Shown: one piece after another, positions 24,375 through 34,985 of the stretch
Position numbering within the stretch: the first letter of the stretch is position 1
Layout of the letters: each line of letters begins with the position of its first letter
NCBI GenBank assembly: GCA_036417435.1
Contig: JAZAQT010000027.1
Span: 806,001 to 870,000, forward strand
DNA from: Inia geoffrensis
Taxonomy: Eukaryota > Chordata > Mammalia > Artiodactyla > Iniidae
Reading direction: 5' to 3'
Length of the DNA stretch: 64,000 nt
Made by a program: the position numbers and the translations under genes
Notes under the pieces: generated by a model
What the model was told of the DNA's origin: nothing
Seen by the model: only the letters and a program-made list of their open reading frames with translations
Databases searched by the model: none

Positions 24375-25718
24375 GAATGGGGATTGATTAGGGTACAGGT
24401 TAGGGTACGGCAATGGCTTAGGGTTGTCGTACGTTACAGGGCATGGGTTAGTGTTGATGTACTGGTTAAAATTAGTACACGGGTGAGGGTAAAGTTTCGG
24501 GTGAGTGTCATGGTTAGGTTTCAGGTTAGGGTTAGGGTTAGGGAATGGAGAGGGATTAGGGTACAGGTTAGGGTACCGCTGCGGTTTAGTGTTAGCGTAC
24601 GTTTGAGGGCACGAGTTAGTCTTGGTGTCCTGGTTAAGATTAGGGCACGGGTGAGGGTAAGGCTTCGGGTGAGGGTCAGGGTTAGGATTCGGCTTAGGGT
24701 TAGGGTTAGGGAATGGAGAGGGATTAGGGTACAGGTTAGGGTACGACAATGCTTAAGGGTTAGCGTAAGTGTGAGGGCACGAGTTAGTGTTGGTGTACTG
24801 GTTAAGACAAGGGCACCGATGAGGGTAAGGCCTCGGAAAAGGGTCACGTTCAGGGTTTCGCTTAGGGTTAGGGTTAGGGAATGGGGAGGGATTAGGGTAC
24901 AGGATAGGGTACGACAATGCTTAAGGGTTAGCGTACGTTTGAGGGCATGAGTTAGTGTTTGTGTACTTGTTAAGATTAGGGCATTGGTTAGGGTAGGGCA
25001 TCGGAAGTGGGTCAGGTTTAGGGATGGGGTTAGGGTTAGGGTTAAGGAATGGGGAGGGATTAGGGTACAATTTAGGGTACGACAGCGCTTAAGGTTTAGC
25101 GTACGTGTGAGGGCACGAGTTAGTGTTGGTGTCCTGGTTAAGATTAGGGCACGGGTGAGGGTAAGGCTTCGGGTGAGGGTCAGGGTTAGGATTCGGGTTA
25201 GGGTTAGGGTTAAGGAATGCAGAGGGATTAGGGTACAGCTTAGGGTACGACAGTGCTTAAGGGTTAGCGTTCGTGTGAGGGCAAGGGTTAGTGTTAGTGT
25301 CCTGGTTAAGATTAGGGCACGGGTGAGGGCAAGGCTTCAGGTGAGGGTCAGGGTTAGGATTCGGGTTAGGGTTAGGGTTAGGGAATGGGGAGGGATTAGG
25401 GTACAGTTTAGGGTACGACAACGATTAAGGGTTAGCGTACGTGTGAGGGCACAAGTTAGTGTTGGTGTCCTGGTTAAGATTAGGGCACGGGTGCGGGTAA
25501 GGTTTCGGGTGAGGGTCAGGGATAGAATTCGGGTTAGGGTTAGGGTTAGGGAATGGGGAGATATTAGGGCACAGTTTAGGGTACCACAACGCTTAAGGTT
25601 TAGCGTACGTGTGAGGTCACTAGTGAGTGTTAGTGTACTGCTTACGATTAGGGCACGGGTGAGGGTAAGGCCTCAGAAGAGGGTCACGTTAAGGGTTAGG
25701 GTTAGGGTTAGGGTTAGG
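24375..25718 (+). repeat. HOR copy H19, 8 monomers (1344 bp)
   Basis: The first two thirds follow H17. Later differences, such as GAGGGCAAGGCTTCAGG near 25326 and CTAGTGAGTG near 25621, mark the end of the 2688-bp duplicated block. Confidence 0.85.
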
Positions 25719-26306
25719 GAATGGGGATTGATTAGGGTACAGGTTAGGGTACGGCAATGGCTTAGGGTTGGCGTACGTTAGAGGGCATGGGTTAGTGTTG
25801 ATGTACTGGTTAAAATTAGGACACGGGTGAGGGTAAAGTTTCGGGTGAGTGTCATGGTTAGGTTTCAGGTTAGGGTTAGGGTTAGGGAATGGAGAGGGAT
25901 TAGGGTACAGGTTAGGGTACCGCTGCGGTTTAGTGTTAGCGTACGTTAGAGGGCACGAGTTAGTCTTGGTGTCCTGGTTAAGATTAGGGCACGGGTGAGG
26001 GTAAGGCTTCGGGTGAGGGTCAGGGTTAGGATTCGGGTTAGGGTTAGGGTTAGGGAATGGAGAGGGATTAGGGTACAGGTTAGGGTACGACAATGCTTAA
26101 GGGTTAGCGTAAGTGTGAGGGCACGAGTTAGTGTTGGTGTACTGGTTAAGACAACGGCACCGATGAGGGTAAGGCCACGGAAAAGGGTAACGTTCAGGGT
26201 TTCGCTTAGGGTTAGTGTTAGGGAATGGGGAGGGATTAGGGTACAGGATAGGGTACGACAAAGCTTAAGGTTTAGCGTACGTGTGAGGGCACGAGTTAGT
26301 GTTGGT
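25719..26306 (+). repeat. HOR copy H20, truncated at the array boundary
   Basis: The order is m1 (25719), m2 (25887), m3 (26055) and a last monomer at 26223. That last monomer starts as m4 (ACAGGATAGGG), switches to m5-type sequence (CTTAAGGTTTAGCGTACG) and stops after GTTAGTGTTGGT, where satellite B begins. Confidence 0.85.
26302..26306. other. Junction of satellite A and satellite B with 5-bp microhomology
   Basis: To the left, GAGTTAGTGTTGGT is ordinary monomer sequence that should continue GTCCTGG. To the right, TTGGTTTTCTCTTTGTTCC is identical to the interior of every B unit (for example 28039). TTGGT belongs to both, so the break lies in 26302-26306. No filler and no target-site duplication is visible. 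Confidence 0.9.
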
Positions 26307-26510
26307 TTTCTCTTTGTTCCAGGAAACACCATCCACTTCTCCAGAGTGGCTGTTGGCAATTTACATCCCGCCCATCAGCATAACAAGGCTGCCGGTTCTC
26401 CATGGCCTGTCCTGCCTCTCTGGATTTTACACTTTTTTTCGGAGGGCCCTTTTGATCGGTGGGAAGTGAGAGTTGCTTGTAGTGCGGATTTCCATTGCAG
26501 GCTTGCTTGG
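26302..26510 (-). mobile_element. L1-like fragment truncated at the A/B junction
   Basis: It holds only the part of the L1-like segment farthest from the A-rich tail. Key marks are GTGGCTGTTGGCAATTTACA and TTTTGATCGGTGGGAAGTG, which resemble antisense L1 text. The rest of the element is missing because the array starts here. Confidence 0.65.
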
Positions 26511-26582
26511 TTGGCCAAAAAGGGCATATGCGTTTTTTCCTGAACATATTCAGGAAAAAACGCATACGCCCTTTATGGCCAA

Positions 26583-27356
26583 GTGCATCACTGTCGAACT
26601 GCTGCCTCTTTTCCTACGCTTTCAGAGCAATTCTTATCTACCCCCCGATATCTGTTTTCTGCAATTCTGCGTCGCGTTCAAGTCCTCCTCACAGCCTTCC
26701 TTCAATAAATTTTTGGATGATAGGGGTCATTTGGAACTCTGCAGGATTGTGAGTTATGGTGCCAGAAATCTCCTTTTCTCAACTCGCTTTCTTGTGAGCT
26801 GACCGCAAACCCGAAGAATTGCTTCAGGCCCTAATCTCATTCCGGCATGGCACGCTGAGCCTTTGGTGAACTCTTCTTCCTGTAGGGAAATCAGAGTTCA
26901 ATGTGCCCGTCCAAACACATCGAGTTAGCCGCTCATTCGTTCTCCTTATTCCTGTTCATCTTCCACAGAAATTGCAAACTGTGCCAAACAAGAGGTCAAA
27001 GGCACTGACTCTCCAAGTGGGGAGAATGTTAATATTACATCTGGAACGGCGAACTCGAGTACCAGGGGGCTAAAATGGCGATGAGTTTTAGAAATTGTGC
27101 CTGATCACTTCGTGGACCATATTCTGGGTTTTCCATGCATATTTTAGCTGAAAGATAAATCCCTTAAACGTGGAGATTTGGGACCCGTGGAATGGGAACC
27201 ATGCACCATTACCTCAAAGGGTCTGCATTCCCTCACCAATAGCATCAGCCCCAAGTGTCCAGCCTTATCTCTCCCACGGCTGTGGATGTAGAGGTGGTAA
27301 ATCCAAGATTCCACACAAGCACTGAAGGACTTATTTAAGAATTTCTCTCTATTTCA
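26583..27356. repeat. Unidentified segment of satellite B (about 770 bp, present in every unit)
   Basis: I do not recognise this part. It lies between the palindrome and the L1-like tail. It contains an AATAAA hexamer on + (26704-26709) and an 82-codon + frame that is open in many units (for example 30377-30625) but broken in unit 1 and shortened in units 2, 11, 13 and 15. It could be a more 5' diverged L1 part, an old LTR piece or unique DNA captured when the satellite formed. No coding signature is apparent. Confidence 0.7.
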
Positions 27357-28247
27357 CAGTCCTTGTGTTTTCTTTTTCAAATTTATTTTCATAAGGGGAT
27401 TTAGCTTATGTACACTGCTGTGTGTATGCTGCTGTACACAAATGATTTTCTTATGAGGACCTATAAATGTATGGGTTTTAATTTTCTTCATAGTCAGGTA
27501 TATTCCTCGGTTTTGAACACGGGGTGCTGAGTCCATGTGGTTGAGCGAGGAGTAGGTCTTGTCTAATATATATTTGGCTTATGGAATGGTATCTGTCCTA
27601 ATATCAACCTCTGGTTTTATGCAGCCTCCCCACTCTCCTTTCCCCTTAAGCAAGCATCAGTTTCTTTTGTAAATGTGAGACTCTGTTGTGTTTTGTAATG
27701 CAGTTCACGCGTAGCCGTGTTTACATTCCCGGTATTCGTGATACCTTATGATGTTTCTTTTTCTGTGTGACTTATTTCACTTAGAATCATCGTAACTAAA
27801 TCCACTCATTATTCTGCTACTGGTCTGTTGCCATTGATTTCATTGTTGAGTGATATTCCATTGTAGGGATGTACCACAACTTTTATATCCATTTTTCCCA
27901 TTCTGGGCTATTGAAGTTGTACCATAGTCAAGGTTCCCGTAAAGCGCGCAACCCCAAACTTTGGTGTGGCTGTGTCTTTTTCATTTAAATTTTCCGAATC
28001 TATGGCACCATAAGTGGAAGTGCCCTAGGCTCTCTAGCTTGGTTTTCTCTTTGTTCCAGGAAACACCATTCACTTCTCCAGAGTGGCTGTTGGCAATTTA
28101 CATCCCGCCCATCAGCATAACAAGGCTGCTGGTTCTCCATGGCCTGTACTGCCTCCCTGGATTTTACACTTTTTTTCGGAGGGCCCTTTTGATCGGTGGG
28201 AAGTGAGAGTTGCTTGTAGTGCGGATTTCCATTGCAGGCTTGCTTGG
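27357..28247 (-). mobile_element. L1-like 3' end, first complete copy (about 890 bp)
   Basis: Read on the - strand, this follows the 3' end of a cetartiodactyl-type LINE-1 as I recall it. Anchors in - strand order are: sequence complementary to GTGGCTGTTGGCAATTTACA; to GTGATATTCCATTGTAGGG; AGTGAAATAAGTCACACAG; the complement of a C-rich stretch (CCTCCCCACTCTCCTTTCCC); and an A-rich tail opposite TTTTCTTTTTCAAATTTATT. The copy is 5'-truncated and has no intact ORF2. It spans the unit 1/unit 2 boundary as phased here. The same segment recurs in every unit, from about unit position 1055 to position 208 of the next. 26302-26510 and 63818-64000 are partial copies. The match is from memory; an alignment is needed to fix its ends and subfamily. 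Confidence 0.75.
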
Positions 28248-29775
28248 TTGGCCAAAAAGGGCGTATGCGTTTTTTCCTGAACATATTCAGGAAAAAACGC
28301 ATACGCCCTTTTTGGCCAAGTGTATCACTGTCGAACTACTGCCTCTTTTCCTAGGCTTTCAGAGCAATTCTTATCTACCCCCCAATACCTGTTTTCTGCA
28401 ATTCTGCGTCGCGTTCAAGTCCTCCTCACAGCCTTCCTTCAATAAATTTTTGGATGATAGGGGTCATTTGGAACTCTGCAGGAGTGTGAGTTATGGTGCC
28501 AGAAATCTCCTTTTCTCAACTCGCTTTCTTGGGAGCTGACCGCAAACCCGAAGAATTGCTTCAGGCCCTAATCTCGTTCCGGCATGGCATGCTGAGCCTT
28601 TGGTGAACTCTTCTTTCTGTAGGGAAATCAGAGTTCAATGTGCCCGTCCAAACACATCGAGTTAGCCGCTCATTGGTTCTCCTTATTCCTGATCATCTTC
28701 TACCGAAATTGCAAAGTGTGCGAAACAAGAGGTCAAAAGCACTGACTCTCCAAGTGGGGAGAATGTTAATATCGACTCTGGAACGGCGAACTCGAGTCCC
28801 AGTGTTCGAAAATGGCGATGAGTTTTAGAAACTTTGCCTGATCACTTCGTGGACCATATTCTGGGTTTTCCATGCATATTTTATGTGAAGGATAAATCCC
28901 TTAAACGTGGAGATTTGGGACCCGTGGAATGGGAACCGTGCACCATTACCTCAAAGGGTCTGCATTCCCTCACCAGTAGCATCAGCCCCAGGTGTCCAGC
29001 CTTATCTCTCCCACAGCTGTGGATGTAGAGGTGGTAAATCCAAGATTCCACACAAGCCCTGAAGGACTTATTTAAGAATTTCTCTCTATTTCACAGTCCT
29101 TGTGTTTTCTTTTTCAAATTTATTTTTATAAGGGGATTTAGCTTATGTACACTGCTGTGTGTATGCTGCTGTACACAAATGATTTTCTTATGGAGACCTA
29201 TAAATGTATGGGTTTTAATTTTCTTCATAGTCAGGTATATTCCTCGGTTTTGAACACGGGGTGCTGAGTCCATGTGGTTGAGCGAGGAGTAGGTCTTGTC
29301 TAATATATATTTGGCTTATGGAATGGTATCTGTCCTAATATCAACCTCTGGTTTTATGCAGCCTCCCGACTCTCCTTTCCCCTTAAGCAAGCATCAGTTT
29401 CTTTTGTAAATGTGAGACTCTGTTGTGTTTTGTAATGCAGTTCACGCGTAGCCGTGTTTACGTTCCCGGTATTCGTGATACCTTATGATGTTTCTTTTTC
29501 TGTGTGACTTATTTCACTTAGAATCATCATAACTAAATCCACTCATTATGCTGCTACTGGTCTGTTGCCATTGATTTCATTGTTGAGTGATATTCCATTG
29601 TAGGGATGTACCACACCTTTTATATCCATTTTTCTCTTTCTGGGCTATTGAAGTTGTACCATAGTCAAGGTTCCCGTCAAGAGCGCAGCCCCAAACTTTG
29701 GTGTGGCTGTGTCTTTTTCATTTAAATTTTCCGAATCTATGGCACCATAAGTGGAAGTGCCCTAGGCTCTCTAGC
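28039..29775 (+). repeat. Satellite B unit 2 (1737 bp)
   Basis: Also diverged from the bulk of the array (ATCGACTCTGGAACGG, CCCAGTGTTCGAAAATGG, GAACTACTGCC), though less than unit 1. The palindrome at 28248-28319 has perfect arms and a CATA loop. Confidence 0.9.
28248..28319. mobile_element. 72-bp palindrome, candidate mariner-derived MITE (representative)
   Basis: Two 34-bp arms are perfect reverse complements around a CATA loop. The ends are TTGGCCAAAAAGGGCG and CGCCCTTTTTGGCCAA. The TTGGCCAAAAAG terminus resembles, from memory, the inverted repeat of a mariner family common in cetartiodactyls, where solo palindromic copies behave as MITEs. It is non-autonomous and has no transposase. One copy lies in each unit at position 209 (208 in units 20 and 22); positions are given with the units. 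No clear TA target duplication remains. The hairpin itself is certain; the family is a guess. Confidence 0.7.
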
Positions 29776-31511
29776 TTGGTTTTCTCTTTGTTCCAGGAAA
29801 CACCATCCACTTCTCCAGAGTGGCTGTTGGCAATTTACATCCCGCCCATCAGAATAACAAGGCTGCCGGTTCTCCATGGCCTGTCCTGCCTCTCTGGATT
29901 TTACACTTTTTTTCGGAGGGCCCTTTTGATCGGTGGGAAGTGAGAGTTGCTTGTAGTGCGGATTTCCATTGCAGGCTTGCTTGGTTGGCCAAAAAGGGCG
30001 TATGCGTTTTTTCCTGAAAATATTCAGGAAAAAACGCATACGCCCTTTTTGGCCAAGTGCATCACTGTCGAACTGCTGCCTCTTTTCCTACGCTTTCAGA
30101 GCAATTCTTATCTACCCCACGATATCTGTTTTCTGCAATTCTGCGTCGCGTTCAAGTCCTCCTCACAGCCTTCCTTCAATAAATTTTTGGATGATAGGGG
30201 TCATTTGGAACTCTGCAGGAGTGTGAGTTATGGTGTCAGAAATCTCCTTTTCTCAACTCGCTTTCTTGTGAGCTGACCGCAAACCCGAAGAATTGCTTCA
30301 GGCCCTAATCTCGTTCCGGCATGGCACACTGAGCCTTTGGTGAACTCTTCTTCCTGTAGGGAAATCAGAGTTCAATGTGCCCGTCCAAACACATCGAGTT
30401 AGCCGCTCATTGGTTCTCCTTATTCCTGATCATCTTCTACCGAAATTGCAAAGTGTGCGAAACAAGAGGTCAAAGGCACTGACTCTCCAAGTGGGGAGAA
30501 TGTTAATATCGCCTCTGGAGCGGCGAACTCGAGTCCCAGGGTTCGAAAATGGCGATGAGTTTCAGAAAGTTTGCCTGATCACTTCGTGGACCATATTCTG
30601 GGTTTTCCATGCATATTTTAGCTGAAGGATAAATCCCTTAAACGTGGAGATTTGGGACCCGTTGAATGGGAACCATGCACCATTACCTCAAGGGGTCTGC
30701 ATTCCCTCACCAATAGCATCAGCCCCAAGTGTCCAGACTTATCTTTCCCACAGCTGTGGATGTAGCGGTGGTAAATCCAACATTCCACACAAGCCCTGAA
30801 GGACTTATTTAAGAATTTCTCTCTATTTCACAGTCCTTGTGTTTTCTTTTTCAAATTTATTTTTATAAGGGGATTTAGCTTATGTACACTGCTGTGTGTA
30901 TGCTGCTGTACACAAATGATTTTCTTATGGAGACCTATAAATGTATGGGTTTTAATTTTCTTCATAGTCAGGTATATTCCTCGGTTTTGAACACGGGGTG
31001 CTGAGTCCATGTGGTTGAGCGAGGAGTAGGTCTTGTCTAATATATATTTGGCTTATGGAATGGTATCTGTCCTAATATCAACCTCTGGTTTTATGCAGCC
31101 TCCCCACTCTCCTTTCCCCTTAAGCAAGCATCAGTTTCTTTTGTAAATGTGAGACTCTGTTGTGTTTTGTAATGCAGTTCACGCGTAGCCGTGTTTACGT
31201 TCCCGGTATTCGTGATACCTTATGATGTTTCTTTTTCTGTGTGACTTATTTCACTTAGAATCATCGTAACTAAATCCACTCATTATGCTGCTAATGGTCG
31301 GTTGCCATTGATTTCATTATTGAGTGATATTCCATTGTAGGGATGTACCACAACTTTTATATCCATTTTTCTCTTTCTGGGCTATTGAAGTTGTACCATA
31401 GTCAAGGTTCCCGTAAAGAGCGCAGCCCCAAACTTTGGTGTGGCCTGTCTTTTACATTTAAATTTTCCGAACCTATGGCACCATAAGTGGAAGTGCCCTA
31501 GGCTCTCTAGC
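29776..31511 (+). repeat. Satellite B unit 3 (1736 bp)
   Basis: The palindrome is at 29985-30056 with loop AATA instead of CATA. The unit is one base short because its end reads GTGGCCTGTCTTTTACATTT, a variant also found at the ends of units 9, 10, 12 and 14. Confidence 0.9.
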
Positions 31512-33248
31512 TTGGTTTTCTCTTTGTTCCAGGAAACACCATCCACTTCTCCAGAGTGGCTGTTGGCAATTTACATCCCGCCCATCAGCATAACAAGGCT
31601 GCCGGTTCTCCATGGTCTGTCCTGCCTCTCTGGATTTTACACTTTTTTTCGGAGGGCCCTTTTGATCGGTGGGAAGTGAGAGTTGCTTGTAGTGCGGATT
31701 TCCATTGCAGGCTTGCTTGGTTGACCAAAAAGGGCGTATGCGTTTTTTCCTGAACATATTCAGGAAAAAACGCATACGCCCTTTTTGGCCAAGTGCATCA
31801 CTGTCGAACTGCTGCCTCTTTTCCTACGCTTTCAGAGCAATTCTTATCTACCCCACGATATCTGTTTTCTGCAATTCTGCGTCGCGTTCAAGTCCTCCTC
31901 ACAGCCTTCCTTCAATAAATTTTTGGATGATAGGGGTCATTTGGAACTCTGCAGGAGTGTGAGTTATGGTGCCAGAAATCTCCTTTTCTCAACTCGCTTT
32001 CTTGTGAGCTGACCGCAAACCCGAAGAATTGCTTCAGGCCCTAATCTCGTTCCGGCATGGCACGCTGAGCCTTTGGTGAACTCTTCTTCCTGTAGGGAAA
32101 TCAGAGTTCAATGTGCCCGTCCAAACACATCGAGTTAGCCGCTCATTGGTTCTCCTTATTCCTGATCATCTTCTACCGAAATTGCAAAGTGTGCGAAACA
32201 AGAGGTCAAAGGCACTGACTCTCCAAGTGGGGAGAATGTTAATATCGCCTCTGGAGCGGCAAACTCGAGTCCCAGGGTTCGAAAATGGCGATGAGTTTCA
32301 GAAACTTTGCCTGATCACTTCGTGGACCATATTCTGGGTTTTCCATGCATATTTTAGCTGAAGGATAAATCCCTTAAACGTGGAGATTTGGGACCCGTGG
32401 AATGGGAACCATGCACCATTACCTCAAAGGGTCTGCATTCCCTCACCAATAGCATCAGCCCCAAGTGTCCAGCCTTATCTCTCCCACAGCTGTGGATGTA
32501 GCGGTGGTAAATCCAACATTCCACACAAGCCCTGAAGGACTTATTTAAGAATTTCTCTCTATTTCACAGTCCTTGTGTTTTCTTTTTCAAATTTATTTTT
32601 ATAAGGGGATTTAGCTTATGTACACTGCTGTGTGTATGCTGCTGTACACAAATGATTTTCTTATGGAGACCTATAAATGTATGGGGTTTAATTTTCTTCA
32701 TAGTCAGGTATATTCCTCGGTTTTGAACACGGGGTGCTGAGTCCATGTGGTTGAGCGAGGAGGAGGTCTTGTCTAATATATATTTGGCTTATGGAATGGT
32801 ATCTGTCCTAATATCAACCTCTGGTTTTATGCAGCCTCCCCACTGTCCTTTCCCCTTAAGGAAGCATCAGTTTCTTTTGTAAATGTGAGTCTCTGTTGTG
32901 TTTTGTAATGCAGTTCACGCGTAGCCATGTTTACGTTCCCGGTATTCGTGATACCTTATGATGTTTCTTTTTCTGTGTGACTTATTTCACTTAGAATCAT
33001 CGTAACTAAATCCACTCATTATGCTGCTACTGGTCTGTTGCCATTGATTTCATTTTTGAGTGATATTCCATTGTAGGGATGTACCACAACCTTTATATCC
33101 ATTTTTCTCTTTCTGGGCTAATGAAGTTGTACCATAGTCAAGGTTCCCGTAAAGAGCGCAGCCCCAAACTTTGGTGTGGCTGTGTCTTTTACATTTAAAT
33201 TTTCCGAACCTATGGCACCATAAGTGGAAGTGCCCTAGGCTCTCTAGC
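31512..33248 (+). repeat. Satellite B unit 4 (1737 bp)
   Basis: The palindrome at 31721-31792 has an uncompensated G-to-A change at 31724. Private changes include GCGGCAAACTCGAG and CCACTGTCC. Confidence 0.9.
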
Positions 33249-34985
33249 TTGGTTTTCTCTTTGTTCCAGGAAACACCATCCACTTCTCCAGAGTGGCTGT
33301 TGGCAATTTACATCCCGCCCATCAGCATAACAAGGCTGCCGGTTCTCCATGGCCTGTCCTGCCTCTCTGGATTTTACACTTTTTTTCGGAGGGCCCTTTT
33401 GATCGGTGGGAAGTGAGAGTTGCTTGTAGTGCGGATTTCCATTGCAGGCTTGCTTGGTTGGCCAAAAAGGGCGTATGCGTTTTTTCCTGAAAATATTCAG
33501 GAAAAAACGCATACGCCCTTTTTGGCCAATAGCATCACTGTCGAACTGCTGCCTCTTTTCCTACGCTTTCAGAGCAATTCTTATCTACCCCACGATATCT
33601 GTTTTCTGCAATTCTGCATCGCGTTCAAGTCCTCCTCACAGCCTTCCTTCAATAAATTTTTGGATGATAGGGGTCATTTGGAACTCTGCTGGATTGTGAG
33701 TTATGGTGCCAGAAATCTCCTTTTCTCAACTCGCTTTCTTGTGAGCTGACCGCAAACCCGAAGAATTGCTTCAGGCCCTAATCTCGTTCCGGCATGGCAC
33801 GCTGAGCCTTTGGTGAACTCTTTTTCCTGTTGGGAAATCAGAGTTCAATGTGCCCGTCCAAACACATCGAGTTAGCCGCTCATTGGTTCTCCTTATTCCT
33901 GATCATCTTCTACCGAAATTGCAAAGTGTGCGAAACAAGAGGTCAAAGGCACTGACTCTCCAAATGGGGAGAATGTTAATATCGCCTCTGGAGTGGCGAA
34001 CTCGCATCCCAGGGTTCGAAAATGGCGATGAGTTTCAGAAACTTTGCCTGACCACTTCGCGGACCATATTCTGGGTTTTCCATGCATATTTTAGCTGAAG
34101 GATAAATCCCTTAAACGTGGAGATTTGGGACCTGTGGAATGGGAACCATGCACCATTACCTCAAAGGGTCTGCATTCCCTCACCAATAGCATCAGCCCCA
34201 AGTGTCCAGCCTTATCTCTCCCACAGCTGTGGATGTAGCGGTGGTAAATCCAACATTCCACACAAGCCCTGAAGGACTTATTTAAGAATTTCTCTCTATT
34301 TCACAGTCCTTGTGTTTTCTTTTTCAAATTTATTTTTATAAGGGGATTTAGCTTATGTACACTGCTGTGTGTATGCTGCTGTACACAAATGATTTTCTTA
34401 TGGAGACCTATAAATGTATGGGTTTTAATTTTCTTCATAGTCAGGTATATTCCTCGGTTTTGAACACGGGGTGCTGAGTCCATGTGGTTGAGCGAGGAGT
34501 AGGTCTTGTCTAATATATATTTGGCTTATGGAATGGTATCTGTCCTAATATCAACCTCTGGTTTTATGCAGCCTCCCCACTCTCCTTTCCCTTTAAGCAA
34601 GCATCAGTTTCTTTTGTAAATGTGAGACTCTGTTGTGTTTTGTAATGCAGTTCACGCGTAGCCGTGTTTACGTTCCCGGTATTCGTGATACCTTATGATG
34701 TTTCTTTTTCTGTGTGACTTATTTCACTTAGAATCATCATAACTAAATCCACTCATTATGCTGCTACTGGTCTGTTGCCATTGATTTCATTGTTGAGTGA
34801 TATTCCATTGTAGGGATGTACCACAACTTTTATATCCATTTTTCTCTTTCTGGGCTATTGAAGTTGTACCATAGTCAAGGTTCCCGTCAAGAGCGCAGCC
34901 CCAAACTTTGGTGTGGCTGTGTCTTTTTCATTTAAATTTTCCGAATCTATGGCACCATAAGTGGAAGTGCCCTAGGCTCTCTAGC
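33249..34985 (+). repeat. Satellite B unit 5 (1737 bp)
   Basis: The palindrome is at 33458-33529 with loop AATA as in unit 3. Other marks are GGCCAATAGCATCAC just after it, CTCCAAATGGGG and GACCACTTCGCGG. Confidence 0.9.

Larger units (their letters stand above)
1..26306 (+). repeat. Telomere-like satellite array A (168-bp monomer, 8-monomer higher-order repeat)
   Basis: The + strand is a degenerate TTAGGG array with strong G-over-C skew. The anchor GAATGG recurs at 131, 299, 467, 635, 803, 971, 1139 and 1307, exactly 168 bp apart, so the monomer is 28 hexamers long. Eight monomer types recur in order. m1 opens GAATGGGGATTGATT. m2 and m3 open GAATGGAGAGG; m2 carries GGTACCGCTGCGG and m3 carries GACAACGGCACCGATG. 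m4 carries GGGCATCGGAAGTGG. m5 carries TACAATTTAGGG. m6 opens GAATGCAGAGGG. m7 carries GATAGAATTCGGG. m8 opens GAATGGGGAGATATT. One cycle is 1344 bp. The array continues beyond the left edge of the window and stops at the junction near 26306. From memory, baleen whales have a terminally located satellite; whether this is that satellite is untested. No gene is present. Confidence 0.95.
26302..28038 (+). repeat. Satellite B unit 1 (1737 bp), edge unit
   Basis: This is one of the two most diverged units. Private changes include GTTCATCTTCCACAG, CAAACTGTGCCAAAC, TTACATCTGGAACGG and CAGGGGGCTAAAATGG. The palindrome (26511-26582) has one mismatch in each arm (26526 and 26575). The first 208 bp are an L1 fragment cut by the junction. 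Confidence 0.9.

Noticed and set aside
1..26306. CRISPR-like array
   Set aside because: The repeats are head-to-tail with no unique spacers, and the sequence is vertebrate satellite.
1..26306. True chromosome-end telomere
   Set aside because: Perfect TTAGGG runs are only a few units long inside a degenerate 168-bp monomer.
26511..26582. Palindrome as a transcription terminator
   Set aside because: Hairpin-plus-U terminators are bacterial, and this is mammalian repeat DNA with a MITE-like structure.
26704..26709. AATAAA as a functional polyadenylation signal
   Set aside because: There is no upstream gene. A hexamer alone is weak evidence in an AT-rich repeat.
27354..27536. 60-codon - strand frame in every B unit
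   Set aside because: It lies in the L1-like 3' tail, which in L1 is untranslated; it recurs only because the unit does.
28210..28539. 109-codon frame recurring in B units
   Set aside because: It runs through the palindrome and the L1-like segment in antisense, with no recognised domain.
30529..30552. tRNA B-box-like text (GGGTTCGAAAATGG) suggesting a tRNA or tRNA-derived SINE
   Set aside because: There is no A box at the right spacing and no cloverleaf; the TTCGA motif is isolated.
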